A stretch of DNA of 64,000 nt from Bryobacter sp. (GCA_022843625.1 JALHNH010000002.1:1-64000), one strand, 5' to 3'; positions 36,423 to 45,526 are shown, counted from the first letter of the stretch. The notes: a model not told the origin generated them from the sequence alone. Numbers and translations: made by a program.

Positions 36423-37211
36423 TTAATTTTTGATCCTCGCGAAGTGGTTGACCGGGCCATTGCCCCGTCCAAGGCCCGGGTTTGTCGCGATCGCCGTATG
36501 AATCCACGCTTTGGCCTGCCGTACTGCTTCTTCCAGCCCTGCACCGCAGGACAGCAGGGCTGTCACGGCTGCCGAGTAGCTGCAGCCGGTACCGTGGGTA
36601 TGCTTTGTATCGATTCGTTCTGCTGGCAGCGATACTTCGCCTCCGTGCCAAAGGAGCAGGTCCATTGCCGCACCCTCAAGGTGCCCGCCTTTTAGCAAGA
36701 CCGCGCCGGCGCCGAGATCGAGAATTGCCATGGCTGCATCGCGCATCTGAGCGGGAGTCTCGACACTCAACCCGGTGATTGCTGCAGCTTCATGCAGATT
36801 GGGGGTTAGTATCGCACAGGCAGGCAGGAGCCGCTGGATCAACTTCAGACGGGCGTCGTGGGCCATCAACGGTGCCCCATGTTTGGAGATCATGACGGGG
36901 TCCACAATCAGAGGGAAAGTGAAGTCCGCCGCGAGGAAGGCAATCCGCTCGACCATTGCCGCAGACCCCAGCGCGCCCGTCTTGGCCGCCATTGGAGGAA
37001 TGTCTTCGAGTACAGCCATCAACTGCGCACTCACAAAATCTGGATCCAGCACCTGCACGGCGTCAACGGCAACTGTATTCTGCACGGTCAGCAGTGTGAT
37101 TACGGCTTCGCCGTAAACGCCAAACTGATGAAAGGTTTTGAGGTCCGCCTGTATGCCAGCTCCGCCACTCGGGTCAGATCCGGCGATGGTGAGAGCAATG
37201 GGTCTGGTCAC
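36423..37211 (-). CDS. thiD: Hydroxymethylpyrimidine/phosphomethylpyrimidine kinase
   Basis: A 262-residue ribokinase-fold ThiD, which phosphorylates HMP and HMP-phosphate for thiamine synthesis. Conserved parts are TIAGSDPSGGAGIQADLKTF near residue 8, FPLIVDPVMISKHGAPL near 100, and the active-site motif THGTGCSYSAAVTALL near 204. It overlaps the PP2C gene start region by four bases and is likely co-transcribed with it. The TPP-regulated thiC is 28 kb away. Confidence 0.95.
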   Translation of the reverse strand: MTRPIALTIAGSDPSGGAGIQADLKTFHQFGVYGEAVITLLTVQNTVAVDAVQVLDPDFVSAQLMAVLEDIPPMAAKTGALGSAAMVERIAFLAADFTFPLIVDPVMISKHGAPLMAHDARLKLIQRLLPACAILTPNLHEAAAITGLSVETPAQMRDAAMAILDLGAGAVLLKGGHLEGAAMDLLLWHGGEVSLPAERIDTKHTHGTGCSYSAAVTALLSCGAGLEEAVRQAKAWIHTAIATNPGLGRGNGPVNHFARIKN

Positions 37212-37924
37212 ACTTTAAGGATGAGAACGGTGATGTTGTCGGGCCCACCTGCATTGCGAGCCGCCTCGACCAGAGACTGTGCTTTAGCCTGCAAGTCATG
37301 CGTTTCGTCCGACAGAATCTTGGAGATCGCGTCTGCCGCAACTACACCATGCAAACCGTCGCTACAAAGCAAAATCAGCATTCCAGGCGTTCTGGGAATG
37401 CTGCGTGTGTTTACTCTAAGTGGATTTCCAACACCAATGGCCATCGTCAATACGTGGCGCATCGGGTGACGTTTCAATGTATCCTCATCTATACCCAGCC
37501 GGCGGCCCACTTCGTTTACCCAGGTCTGGTCCTCCATGAGCGACTCAAGACGATCTTCCTGGAAAGAATAGATTCGGCTATCACCGACGCTGGCAAGATG
37601 AAGTTGATCGCCGTCGTGGAGTAACCCGACCAGTGTTGTGCCCATGCCTTCGAGAGAGAGATCGCTGGCTGCGGTTCGTTTGACGCGGTTGTTAGCCTCT
37701 ACGAAGGCTTCTTCGAGATCATGGAGCTTGGGGTTGCTGCGTTTCCCCATAACATCGAGAACGGTTTCAGCCGCGAGTCTGGAAGCTGTTTCGCCTGCCT
37801 GGGCTCCACCCATCCCGTCGGCAACGATGTACAGGTTTTGTCCACGGTCGATCAGGAGAAAATCTTCGTTGTTCTTCCTGACCCGGCCCGGATCGCTGAG
37901 ACCATAACTTTGCATGAGCGGCAT
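37208..37924 (-). CDS. PP2C-type Ser/Thr phosphatase
   Basis: A 238-residue Stp1-type phosphatase. The metal-binding motifs are intact: GRVRKNNEDFLL (near 12), IVADGMGGAQAGETAS (about 32-48), ASVGDSRIYSF (near 115), LLCSDGLHGVV (near 185) and GGPDNITVLIL (near 226). It probably reverses phosphorylation by the PknB-type kinases in this genome; two such kinases lie in the window but neither is adjacent. Its stop overlaps the thiD start. Confidence 0.93.
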   Translation of the reverse strand: MPLMQSYGLSDPGRVRKNNEDFLLIDRGQNLYIVADGMGGAQAGETASRLAAETVLDVMGKRSNPKLHDLEEAFVEANNRVKRTAASDLSLEGMGTTLVGLLHDGDQLHLASVGDSRIYSFQEDRLESLMEDQTWVNEVGRRLGIDEDTLKRHPMRHVLTMAIGVGNPLRVNTRSIPRTPGMLILLCSDGLHGVVAADAISKILSDETHDLQAKAQSLVEAARNAGGPDNITVLILKV

Positions 37925-38064
37925 TATGAATTATAAACCAATGCAACACGTCAAATTTCGCATGCAAGGCTCCTGTCTCATAATGCGTCAGTTTTGATCG
38001 AAAAAGGTCAGATTTTGCGTGCTTTTTCGTGCGCGCTGCACGAGGCATCCATGGGCGAGCCGAA

Positions 38065-38406
38065 CTAGCTTGCTGAAGCTGTCCTAGCGGAGACGTCGCT
38101 GGAAACGGGAGAAGTTCTTACAAACTCGTAGCGTTCCATCGTGGCTGCGGCAAAGTTTTGATGGCTACGAACCACTTTTCCCATGCAGCGCAACCGCACG
38201 TCTTCATCGGGGTTCTGCCCGGTGGGCAAGGTGATCATGTATTCAATGATCTCTCCCACAGGGAGTGGCTGGCTGAGTTCGAACAATACGCCGCTCGAAG
38301 ACATGTTCACAGTCTGTCCCTGAACAAGACTGAAGCGATGGCCGCTGCGAATAATTTCGAAGGGGAGGCGCAGTTCAAAGCGTTGATTCTTACGGTTTTC
38401 GTTCAC
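38065..38406 (-). CDS. PilZ-domain protein
   Basis: A 113-residue single PilZ domain. ENRKNQRFELRLPFEI at the start contains the RxxxR-like c-di-GMP contact region, and VNMSSSGVLFELSQPLPVG matches the (D/N)xSxxG motif. The c-di-GMP binding is inferred because NMSSSG replaces the usual DLSxxG. The start is GTG at 38406. A TTGACC (38445-38440) and TAAATT (38422-38417) pair with 17 bases between lies just upstream but leaves almost no leader. Confidence 0.8.
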   Translation of the reverse strand: MNENRKNQRFELRLPFEIIRSGHRFSLVQGQTVNMSSSGVLFELSQPLPVGEIIEYMITLPTGQNPDEDVRLRCMGKVVRSHQNFAAATMERYEFVRTSPVSSDVSARTASAS

Positions 38407-38579
38407 GGTTCACCTTAATTTACTAGGCCTTCTTTGTCGGGTCAAGAAAAATACCCATTTGACATAGGCAAAAAGGACTAGTACTCACATGTAAAACAAT
38501 TAGATCGTTCCAGAAACCGAAGTGTTTCACGCAAAAACCTGCCTCGACTTCGCCTTGCCGCACGTCGACAATATAAGAA

Positions 38580-38822
38580 GTGAAGAAGTTTCTCAGAAAC
38601 GTCATGGGTGCCGGCCTGGTCCTCATTGGAATTATTGGTTTGATTCTTCCCATCATGCCGGGTTGGGTTTTTCTTGTTCCTGGGCTCATGATCCTAGCTG
38701 AAGAGTTCCCCTGGCTCGACAAATTTCTCAATCGATGGTTGGCTTGGGCAAAAGAAAAGATGTCGCGCGAACAAAATCTTGACAAAAATGATGCATCTGG
38801 CAGCGGTAAGCCTACCTTATAA
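38580..38822 (+). CDS. PGPGW-type small membrane protein
   Basis: An 80-residue protein starting GTG at 38580. One membrane hairpin (VMGAGLVLIGIIGLILPIMP, WVFLVPGLMILAEEF) contains the PMPGW and VPGL turns of the PGPGW family. The tail is basic and charged (LNRWLAWAKEKMSREQ). The function is unknown. It lies 24 bases before the decahaem cytochrome gene in the same direction. Confidence 0.7.
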   Translation: MKKFLRNVMGAGLVLIGIIGLILPIMPGWVFLVPGLMILAEEFPWLDKFLNRWLAWAKEKMSREQNLDKNDASGSGKPTL

Positions 38823-38845
38823 TCGGGCCAATAGGGTTTTTCCAG

Positions 38846-39784
38846 TTGAACCGAATACTTGTCTATCTTGTAGTGTCTCTTCTCGCGACCGTCTTCCTGC
38901 CTGGGCAAGAAAAGAAGCCTAGCCCACCACCGGCTGGCTATGCGGGAAGCATTATGTGCCGTGGTTGCCACCCGGACATCTCAGCCAGCTTTTTCCGAAA
39001 TGCCCATTTCAAAAGCACAATCGACGATAAACTGAAATTCGAGCAAAAGGGTTGCGAAAGTTGCCATGGGCCTGGGAAGGCTCATATCGAGGCAAAAGGC
39101 GACAAAACCAAGATTATTGCTTTTTCGAATTTGAGCGCCAAGAAGTCACTCGATGCCTGCCTGAACTGTCACACACAACAATTGGGCCGGGCAAACATTC
39201 GCCGCAGTTCGCACACCACTGCAGACGTTATCTGCTCGAACTGTCATTCCATGCACAAGCCCGCGACTCCCAGACAACTGCTCGCGAAACCGCAAACCGA
39301 TCTCTGCTATAGCTGTCATTCCAACGTCCGCGCCCAGTTTTCGATGCCCGTCAAGCATCGTGTCAACGAAGGCTTCATGCAGTGCTCTGACTGCCATAAT
39401 CCCCACGGAGCCGATGCCCCTTCCAACCGCATGAGCGCTCGCCCGCGTATGATGGCACATGCCCTCCAAAACGAAGAATCCTGCATGAAGTGCCACGTCG
39501 ACAAGCGCGGGCCCTTCGTTTTTGAGCATGCCGCAGTTCGTGTTGATGGCTGTAATTCCTGCCATGTTCCTCATGGCAGTATGAACGCACGGCTGCTCAA
39601 GAGGCCTCAAGTCTTCACGCTTTGTCTGGAATGCCACAATGGAGCCGGCAACTTTGGCCGTCAGAGCGATGGCATTCAATTGACGCCTTCTTCGCATTCG
39701 CTCACCGATCCCAAGTATCAGAACTGTACCCTTTGCCATACGCGCATCCACGGTTCCAATTCACATGCGAGTTTCTTGCGATGA
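38846..39784 (+). CDS. Decahaem c-type cytochrome (MtrA/DmsE-like)
   Basis: A 312-residue exported cytochrome starting TTG at 38846 with a signal peptide (ILVYLVVSLLATVFLPGQ). Ten CxxCH haem sites can be counted, from CRGCH (near residue 38) to CTLCH (near 298), and several distal histidines are present. Size, haem number and spacing match MtrA/DmsE, which sits inside an outer-membrane barrel. The barrel gene follows with an ATGA overlap. It should carry electrons between the periplasm and the cell surface. Confidence 0.9.
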   Translation: MNRILVYLVVSLLATVFLPGQEKKPSPPPAGYAGSIMCRGCHPDISASFFRNAHFKSTIDDKLKFEQKGCESCHGPGKAHIEAKGDKTKIIAFSNLSAKKSLDACLNCHTQQLGRANIRRSSHTTADVICSNCHSMHKPATPRQLLAKPQTDLCYSCHSNVRAQFSMPVKHRVNEGFMQCSDCHNPHGADAPSNRMSARPRMMAHALQNEESCMKCHVDKRGPFVFEHAAVRVDGCNSCHVPHGSMNARLLKRPQVFTLCLECHNGAGNFGRQSDGIQLTPSSHSLTDPKYQNCTLCHTRIHGSNSHASFLR

Positions 39785-41730
39785 ACCTCTTACTGCTGAC
39801 TCTGCTTGCTCAACAGACGGTAGCACCAACCGTGGAAGCCGTTGGGCCAGCCCGCGGACAGACGATTGGCGACTATAGCATCCGGCAGTCGTTTGAGACC
39901 GGTTATCGATTTGCCGATATTGAGGGCAATCGGGGGAAGTATCGCAGCGATGTAAACTTCCGGAATGGCCTGCGGGTTCTTGGCACGTCGCTCACCGTGA
40001 ATTCAAGAAATGGCAAAGGCAAGTATTTCGACGAGATCATCCTGAATACGCAAGGTCTTGGTAATGACCCTTACCAAATCAGCAATCTTCGCGTCGAGAA
40101 GAATCGCAAGTATCGCTATGAGATGAACTGGCGTTTGAATGATTACTTCAACCCCGCACTGACGATCGCTTTCGGACAACACTGGCAAAATCTGCAGCGC
40201 CGTATGCAGGATCACCAGTTCACGCTTTTTCCTCAGAGCAAGATCCAGTTTTATGGTGGCTACTCGCGCAACGTGCAGGACGGGCCAGCGCTTTCGACCG
40301 CCAACATCTTCGATGCCCGTGGAAATATCTTTCCCTTCTTTCAAAACGTCAGGCGCCAGCAGAATGAATACCGCGTTGGTGGTCAGGTTCAGGCTGCAGG
40401 CTTCAAATTGTTTTGGCAACGCGGCTGGGAGTATTTCAAAGAAGACACGCGTGGCACTCTGGATAGCCCGGGGACTCCACTAGACCCAACAGTCACTAAC
40501 ACTACGCTCTCCGGGTTGCGCCGGGATGAACCTTATCATGGCTCCACACCGCACTGGCGAGTAAATCTCTTCACCGAAAGTGCCAGGTGGTTTACCGTGA
40601 ATGCTCGATTTACGCACTCTGACGGAAATCGCAATTTCATCTACGACGAATTGGCATCGGGGGCAGTGCGTGGGGGCGCACGCAATGTGCAGACTCTCGT
40701 TTCTGGTAATGCACGCCGGCCTGTAACATCCGCCAACTTGTCATTTTCGATCCTCCCCACAGACTTCATCACAATCAGCAACCACACCGCCTTTAGTCAA
40801 ACCAAGATGGAGGGGGACAATACCCTACGGCAGATCACTAACAACACGCTCGATTCCACGGTTGCCAATTTTCAGTTTCTGGGGATTCGCGCAGTCACCA
40901 ACTCTACCTTGATCGATGTTTCACTCCGTCCCTGGATTTCTCTTCAAGGGGGCTACCAATTTAGCGACCGTAGCATCCGCTCGACCGAGCGGGTGGACGA
41001 CACCGGCTTCATCGACCTCCTGGGAGGTGAGCAATCCAATCGCCTGCAGGCAGCAACGGCGGGTTTTCGCTTGCGCCCTCTCAAGGGGTTAACGCTGGTT
41101 GCCGACGGTGAGGTTGGAAGGCAGAACCGGCCCTTCCTTACAACCAGCGAGAAGGATTACCATGCTTTTGGTGCAAGGCTCGAGTACAAGCAGAAGTTCT
41201 ATCGTCTGGCCGCTCAGGCACGGACGAATGTGAACTTCAACTCGATCAGTCTTTTCCGGCATTCTTCCCGTAGCCGCAATTACACCGTTGATGGAAGTTG
41301 GACTCCGAACACCCGCTTCGCTGTCGATGCCGGTTACCAGAAGCTCCATCTCGACACGATTACAGGTATTGCTTATTTTCTGAACTTCAGCCAGGTAGAC
41401 GGCGATCGTTCCTACTTCGTGTCAAACGTTCATGCCGCTCATGCCGGGGTACGCCTGGCTCTGCTGAAGAAGCTGGATGTGTATGGCGGCTTTGCTTCGA
41501 CCCAGGACACTGGAGCCGCAAGCTCTGGCTTTACGAGTCAGAGTGCGCTTGTCGCAGCGCAGTCCTTTCCGCTCCGATTTGTTTCGCCTCAGATGCGACT
41601 CAGCTACCGTATCAACGAAAAGTTGCGTGCCAATTTCGGATATCAATATTACGACTATGCAGAACGCGTTCTTTCCCTGCAGGACTATCGTGCGCATACG
41701 GGGTTTCTAAGCGTGCTATGGTCGTTCTAA
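39781..41730 (+). CDS. MtrB-like outer-membrane beta-barrel
   Basis: A 649-residue barrel from the ATG at 39781, which overlaps the cytochrome stop (ATGA); a much earlier in-frame start at 39622 lies within the cytochrome gene and is rejected. After a signal peptide (MNLLLLTLLAQQTVA) the sequence is a long run of alternating aromatic/polar strands (for example FQYYDYAERVLSLQDYRAH, ending in LWSF). MtrB-type porins enclose a decahaem cytochrome. The N-terminal CxxC seen in Shewanella MtrB is absent. The gene pair is the basic porin-cytochrome unit. Confidence 0.75.
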   Translation: MNLLLLTLLAQQTVAPTVEAVGPARGQTIGDYSIRQSFETGYRFADIEGNRGKYRSDVNFRNGLRVLGTSLTVNSRNGKGKYFDEIILNTQGLGNDPYQISNLRVEKNRKYRYEMNWRLNDYFNPALTIAFGQHWQNLQRRMQDHQFTLFPQSKIQFYGGYSRNVQDGPALSTANIFDARGNIFPFFQNVRRQQNEYRVGGQVQAAGFKLFWQRGWEYFKEDTRGTLDSPGTPLDPTVTNTTLSGLRRDEPYHGSTPHWRVNLFTESARWFTVNARFTHSDGNRNFIYDELASGAVRGGARNVQTLVSGNARRPVTSANLSFSILPTDFITISNHTAFSQTKMEGDNTLRQITNNTLDSTVANFQFLGIRAVTNSTLIDVSLRPWISLQGGYQFSDRSIRSTERVDDTGFIDLLGGEQSNRLQAATAGFRLRPLKGLTLVADGEVGRQNRPFLTTSEKDYHAFGARLEYKQKFYRLAAQARTNVNFNSISLFRHSSRSRNYTVDGSWTPNTRFAVDAGYQKLHLDTITGIAYFLNFSQVDGDRSYFVSNVHAAHAGVRLALLKKLDVYGGFASTQDTGAASSGFTSQSALVAAQSFPLRFVSPQMRLSYRINEKLRANFGYQYYDYAERVLSLQDYRAHTGFLSVLWSF

Positions 41731-41751
41731 ACTTGTGATGAGCGAAGAAAA

Positions 41752-42054
41752 ATGATTGACGGATTCTGGATTAGTACGATTATCTTGATCGCGATGACGT
41801 GCGGCGTGGTTTACTTCCGTGCAACTGCTCAATCTACCGATAGCAATTGGCCGCTTGTTTATTACGTGTTTACCGTGCTGCATCTTCAGCTCAACCCTGA
41901 CGGTCTTTCCCAGTCCGTTGTTTTGTCGGCGATCCTTGCCGCCATGCTCATTCGCTTTGAGTTCATGTCGGGTTGGTTCCTCAAGCTGATTCAGATAGCT
42001 GAATTTATCTGCCTTGGGCTGATTGCCTACTCGTTGTTTCTGATTGCCTTCTAG
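41752..42054 (+). CDS. Small membrane protein of unknown family
   Basis: A 100-residue protein with three predicted membrane helices (FWISTIILIAMTCGVVYF, SVVLSAILAAMLIRFEFM and IAEFICLGLIAYSLFLIAF). No family is recognised. It follows the barrel gene by 21 bases in the same direction, so a role linked to the electron conduit is possible but only by context. Its end overlaps the convergent rhodanese gene by four bases. Confidence 0.65.
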   Translation: MIDGFWISTIILIAMTCGVVYFRATAQSTDSNWPLVYYVFTVLHLQLNPDGLSQSVVLSAILAAMLIRFEFMSGWFLKLIQIAEFICLGLIAYSLFLIAF

Positions 42055-42416
42055 TCCAACTCGAGATCTGATTCTTTGAGCGCCCGCCAGCCGCCGTCCA
42101 GGCTGACCGGTTGAGCATAACCCATCTTCAACAGGTTGTCCGCTACCAATACCGAGCGAAACCCACCACCACAATAGAGCACCAGTTTGGCGTTCTTGTC
42201 CGGTACCCTGGTTTCGATGTCGCGTTCGATAATGCCTTTGCCCAAATGCAAGGCTCCCTTGACGTGGCCAGCAGCGAATTCGCTCTCTTCGCGCACATCA
42301 ATTAGCACATGCTCTTCGTCTGCAGCGAGCATCTCCTTGTACTTCGCCAGATCAATCTCGGCAACGCGAGACTTCGCCTCATTCACCAACGCCAAAAAAC
42401 CAGGATTGTGTTTCAT
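42051..42416 (-). CDS. Rhodanese-domain protein
   Basis: A 121-residue single rhodanese domain. The active loop is LVLYCGGGFRSVLVA near residue 80, with the catalytic cysteine present, and HVLIDVREESEFAAGHVKGA is the CH2A-like motif near 36. Sulfurtransferase activity is likely; the acceptor is unknown. It precedes murA's end by 15 bases in the same direction and may be co-transcribed with it. Confidence 0.85.
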   Translation of the reverse strand: MKHNPGFLALVNEAKSRVAEIDLAKYKEMLAADEEHVLIDVREESEFAAGHVKGALHLGKGIIERDIETRVPDKNAKLVLYCGGGFRSVLVADNLLKMGYAQPVSLDGGWRALKESDLELD

Positions 42417-42431
42417 CGTCTACTCCTTTTG

Positions 42432-43688
42432 TTAACCAATGCGCTCGATGCGTGCGCCAGCCTGTGCCAGCTTCATTTCAATTTTCTCGTAACCACGGTC
42501 CATATGATAGACACGGTCCAGAATCGATTCCCCGCGTGCCACAAGCGCCGCCAGCACAAGTGATGCGCTGGCTCTCAAGTCGGAACACATCACTTGCGCC
42601 CCGGTAAGCTCGCTGGGGCCCGCGACAATCGCCTGACGGCCTTCGATCCGGATATTGGCGCCCATTCTTGATAGCTCCGGCACATGCATGAAGCGGTTTT
42701 CAAAGATGTTCTCGGTGACAAAGCTGATCCCCGAAGACACCGTCATCAGGGCCATGAACTGTGCCTGCAGGTCGGTAGCAAATCCAGGATGTTCCTCGGT
42801 TGTCATGTCCACGCTGCGAAGTCGCGTCACTGGCCTTACCTGTACAGCCTTAGCCGATTCTTCGACGCGAGCCCCGGCCTGGCGCAACTTGCTGAGGAGA
42901 GAAGCGAAGTGCCCGGGAAAGCAATCGGTGACCGTCACTTCTGAATTCGTCATGATCCCGGCGATCAGTAAGGTGCCTGCTTCGATGCGATCGGGAATGA
43001 TGGTGTGTTCCGTGCCATGCAGGCGCGACACGCCCTCGATCTCAATTCGGGAGGTGCCAGCGCCTGTAATCCTGGCGCCCATTTTGGTGAGCAGATCGGC
43101 GAGGTCTACCACTTCAGGTTCCCTGGCTGCATTTTCAAGTACGGTTACACCTTGAGCCAGCGCCGCTGCCATCATCAGGTCCTCCGTTCCGGTCACGGTG
43201 ATGCGCTCGAAGTGGACGTTATTGCCTCTCAGGCCATTCGGTACGGTTGCCTCAATGTAGCCGTGCTCCTGATGCACCACTGCACCCAGATGCTCTAAGC
43301 CGTTGATGTGCAGATTGATCGGACGTGCGCCAATCGAACAACCGCCCGGCACCGAGACTCTTGCCACGCCCGTGCGAGCCGCTAGTGGCCCCAGAACGAG
43401 CGAAGAAGCCCGCATGGTCTTGACTATTTCGTAAGGGGCTTCGGGGTTGGTGATTTTCGCCGCTTCAATTCGCACCGAGCCATCAGCCCGACGTTCGACG
43501 CTGGCCCCGTTGTATTCGAGCAGCTTCAGCATGGTCGCGATATCGCGAACATTGGGCACGCGGTGCAGGATCACCGGTTCTTCTGTTAACAGGCAGGCGG
43601 CAATTGCGGGCAAAGAAGAGTTCTTCGACCCGCTTACCGGCAATGTGCCACTCAGGGTTTCTCGCCCCAGGATTCGAAATTTATCCAT
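42432..43688 (-). CDS. murA: UDP-N-acetylglucosamine 1-carboxyvinyltransferase
   Basis: A 418-residue MurA, first committed step of peptidoglycan synthesis. The catalytic cysteine is in VPGGCSIGARPINLH near residue 116, SGSKNSSLPAIAACLL (residues 20-35) is the UDP-GlcNAc end, and the RMGANIRIEGRQAIV and DLRASASLVLAAL stretches are intact. The enzyme should be fosfomycin-sensitive since the cysteine is kept. It lies downstream of murQ, 54 bases away in the same direction. Confidence 0.97.
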   Translation of the reverse strand: MDKFRILGRETLSGTLPVSGSKNSSLPAIAACLLTEEPVILHRVPNVRDIATMLKLLEYNGASVERRADGSVRIEAAKITNPEAPYEIVKTMRASSLVLGPLAARTGVARVSVPGGCSIGARPINLHINGLEHLGAVVHQEHGYIEATVPNGLRGNNVHFERITVTGTEDLMMAAALAQGVTVLENAAREPEVVDLADLLTKMGARITGAGTSRIEIEGVSRLHGTEHTIIPDRIEAGTLLIAGIMTNSEVTVTDCFPGHFASLLSKLRQAGARVEESAKAVQVRPVTRLRSVDMTTEEHPGFATDLQAQFMALMTVSSGISFVTENIFENRFMHVPELSRMGANIRIEGRQAIVAGPSELTGAQVMCSDLRASASLVLAALVARGESILDRVYHMDRGYEKIEMKLAQAGARIERIG

Positions 43689-43742
43689 TTAGGTATTTCT
43701 CTAGGCTAGCCCAGTGTGCTGCCACCCTTGCCGGAAGAAGGC

Positions 43743-44642
43743 TTAGGGAGCCTGGGTAATCGCGATCTGGATGCGGCCTTTGGCTGCGGCGAGGCGCAAC
43801 TCGGCATCGGCTTTGCTGGTGCCGAGTTTGCCCATAACGATGGCAGTTCGCACCAGCCTGCCGCTTGCTTCAAACAATTCCGAGGCCCGGTCCCGCTCGA
43901 CGCCTACCGCCTGCATCACGATGCGGATTGCCCGGTCTACGAGCTTCTCGTTGGTTGGCTGCACGTTCACCATCAGGTTGCCGTAGACATAGCCCAGACG
44001 AATCAGCGCCCCGGTGGAAAGCATATTCAGGACTAGCTTCGTCGCTGTCCCGGCCTTCATCCTGGTTGAGCCCGTCACCACCTCAGGGCCGGGCAGCACC
44101 TCAATCGCAATATCAGCCGCCTCGCTTAATTCAGAACCCGGCGAACAGCTGATGGCAATCGTAAGAGCCCCGAGGGCCTTAGCCTTTGCCATGGCACCGA
44201 GTACATAAGGGGTGCGGCCAGAAGCGGCAATCCCGCACAAGATGTCTGCGCAGCAAAAGCCCATCGCCAGCAATTCTTCAGCGCCCAGTTCGCGGGAATC
44301 TTCTGCCCCTTCCACAGCTTTTCGCAACGCCCTGTCACCGCCCGCGATGAAGCCTTGTACCAGTTCTGGCGAGACGTTGTAGGTGGGAGGACATTCACTG
44401 GCATCGAGCACCCCCAATCGTCCGCTGGTGCCTGCGCCGGTATAAAAAAGACGCCCACCCGCTTCGATTCCAGCCACAATCGCATCTACCGCCACGGCAA
44501 TCTTCGGCAGCGCCGCCTCTACCGCCAGCGCTACCTTCTTGTCTTCATCATTGATGATGCGCAACATCTCAAGCGTTGATACGGCGTCGATAGAAGCCGA
44601 CGCCGGGTTTGCCTGTTCGGTCAGTAAGGATCCAAGCTTCAT
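43743..44642 (-). CDS. murQ: N-acetylmuramic acid 6-phosphate etherase
   Basis: A 299-residue SIS-domain MurQ, cleaving MurNAc-6-P to GlcNAc-6-P and lactate in cell-wall recycling. Key parts are RLFYTGAGTSGRLGVLDASE (near 63), CPPTYNV, VQGFIAGGDRALRKAVEGAE and TGSTRMKAGTATKLVLNML near 190-210. It starts by overlapping the sugar isomerase stop (ATGA), so the two are coupled. The other recycling enzyme, anmK, is 16 kb to the right. Confidence 0.95.
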   Translation of the reverse strand: MKLGSLLTEQANPASASIDAVSTLEMLRIINDEDKKVALAVEAALPKIAVAVDAIVAGIEAGGRLFYTGAGTSGRLGVLDASECPPTYNVSPELVQGFIAGGDRALRKAVEGAEDSRELGAEELLAMGFCCADILCGIAASGRTPYVLGAMAKAKALGALTIAISCSPGSELSEAADIAIEVLPGPEVVTGSTRMKAGTATKLVLNMLSTGALIRLGYVYGNLMVNVQPTNEKLVDRAIRIVMQAVGVERDRASELFEASGRLVRTAIVMGKLGTSKADAELRLAAAKGRIQIAITQAP

Positions 44643-45472
44643 GCCACGTTTAGGCTCTTCATCAATTTAGATGTCGCCTCGCGCGTAATCCGGGTGGCCT
44701 CGCCGAGCGGCATATCCTTGAGCCCGCGTCCAAAGACCTCAGGGCTTACGGCATCCTTGTAGCCGATCTCTTTGAGCGCCCCAAAGAACCCTTTCCAGTT
44801 CACGATGCCTTCGCCGGGCAACAGACGCTCGTTGTCCTTTACCTTCTCTGGAGGCAGATCCTGCGCGTCGGCAAGGTGTACATGGACAATCGCTTTGCGT
44901 CCTGCTTTGACGATGTCTTCTGCTGTGGCCCCGGCATGGTGCCAGTGCCAGCTATCGAGCAGCAGGCCACAATTGGACCCGCACTCTCTCGCGAATTCCA
45001 GCATCTCGCCCATCTTCCAGATGAACTCGTGCGGGTTGGCTGTGCGGATGTGCAGTGGGCCCAGAAATTCCAGTCCCAAACGCACATGGCTGCGCTCCAG
45101 GATGTCGCAGACTTTTCGGATTCGCCCCATCATCAACTTTCGTTGTTCTGGCTTGGGCAGGGAGCTTGAGGACGGAATCCAGGTAGCCATGCGAGGACAG
45201 CCAATTGCTGCTGCATAGGATGCTGCCTGGGCCAGACCGGCCAGGTCTTTCTCGAAGGTTGCCTCGTCCTTGCGGATCTCTGTCGGCAGCCCGATCGCCC
45301 CGGGCTTGACCCCGTTAGCCGCCAGCGTCTGCTTGATCGTCGCGGCAGAATCCTTCATCGCTGCGACAATTGGAATTTCTACTCCAGGAAAGCCAGCCTC
45401 ATGAGCAACTTTGGCCAACTCTGGCCAGGTGGCGCGGCCACCAGTAATGACGGGATTCAATGTAAGCAGCAT
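44639..45472 (-). CDS. Sugar phosphate isomerase/epimerase (TIM barrel)
   Basis: A 277-residue AP-endonuclease-2/xylose isomerase-like TIM barrel. The probable metal ligands are in GLEFLGPLHI (near 133), GLLLDSWHWHHAG (near 168), VHVHLADAQ and SPEVFGRG. It resembles hydroxypyruvate isomerase and inositol epimerase-type proteins without a diagnostic motif. Its coupling to murQ suggests a role in handling sugars from wall turnover, but that is inference. A hairpin lies 27 bases upstream, ending the iscA-like transcript. Confidence 0.75.
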   Translation of the reverse strand: MLLTLNPVITGGRATWPELAKVAHEAGFPGVEIPIVAAMKDSAATIKQTLAANGVKPGAIGLPTEIRKDEATFEKDLAGLAQAASYAAAIGCPRMATWIPSSSSLPKPEQRKLMMGRIRKVCDILERSHVRLGLEFLGPLHIRTANPHEFIWKMGEMLEFARECGSNCGLLLDSWHWHHAGATAEDIVKAGRKAIVHVHLADAQDLPPEKVKDNERLLPGEGIVNWKGFFGALKEIGYKDAVSPEVFGRGLKDMPLGEATRITREATSKLMKSLNVA

Positions 45473-45498
45473 GTCTGCAATGAGTATAAACGCGAAAC

Positions 45499-45526
45499 CG
45501 CCCGCTCAATTGGAGGAGAGCGGGCG
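45499..45526. terminator. Hairpin between iscA-type gene and isomerase gene
   Basis: CGCCCGCTC and GAGCGGGCG form a perfect 9-bp stem around a 10-base loop. On the minus strand it follows the iscA-type gene and precedes the isomerase-murQ operon, so it likely stops the former. The T-rich tail is short, which lowers confidence. Confidence 0.55.

Noticed and set aside
37925..37965. Promoter ahead of the PP2C gene
   Set aside because: On the minus strand TTGACG and TATAAT are seen, but only 13 bases apart, which is not a workable spacing.
39622..39780. Upstream extension of the MtrB-like reading frame
   Set aside because: This part lies within the decahaem cytochrome gene in another frame; the ATG at 39781 gives a signal peptide and an ATGA overlap.
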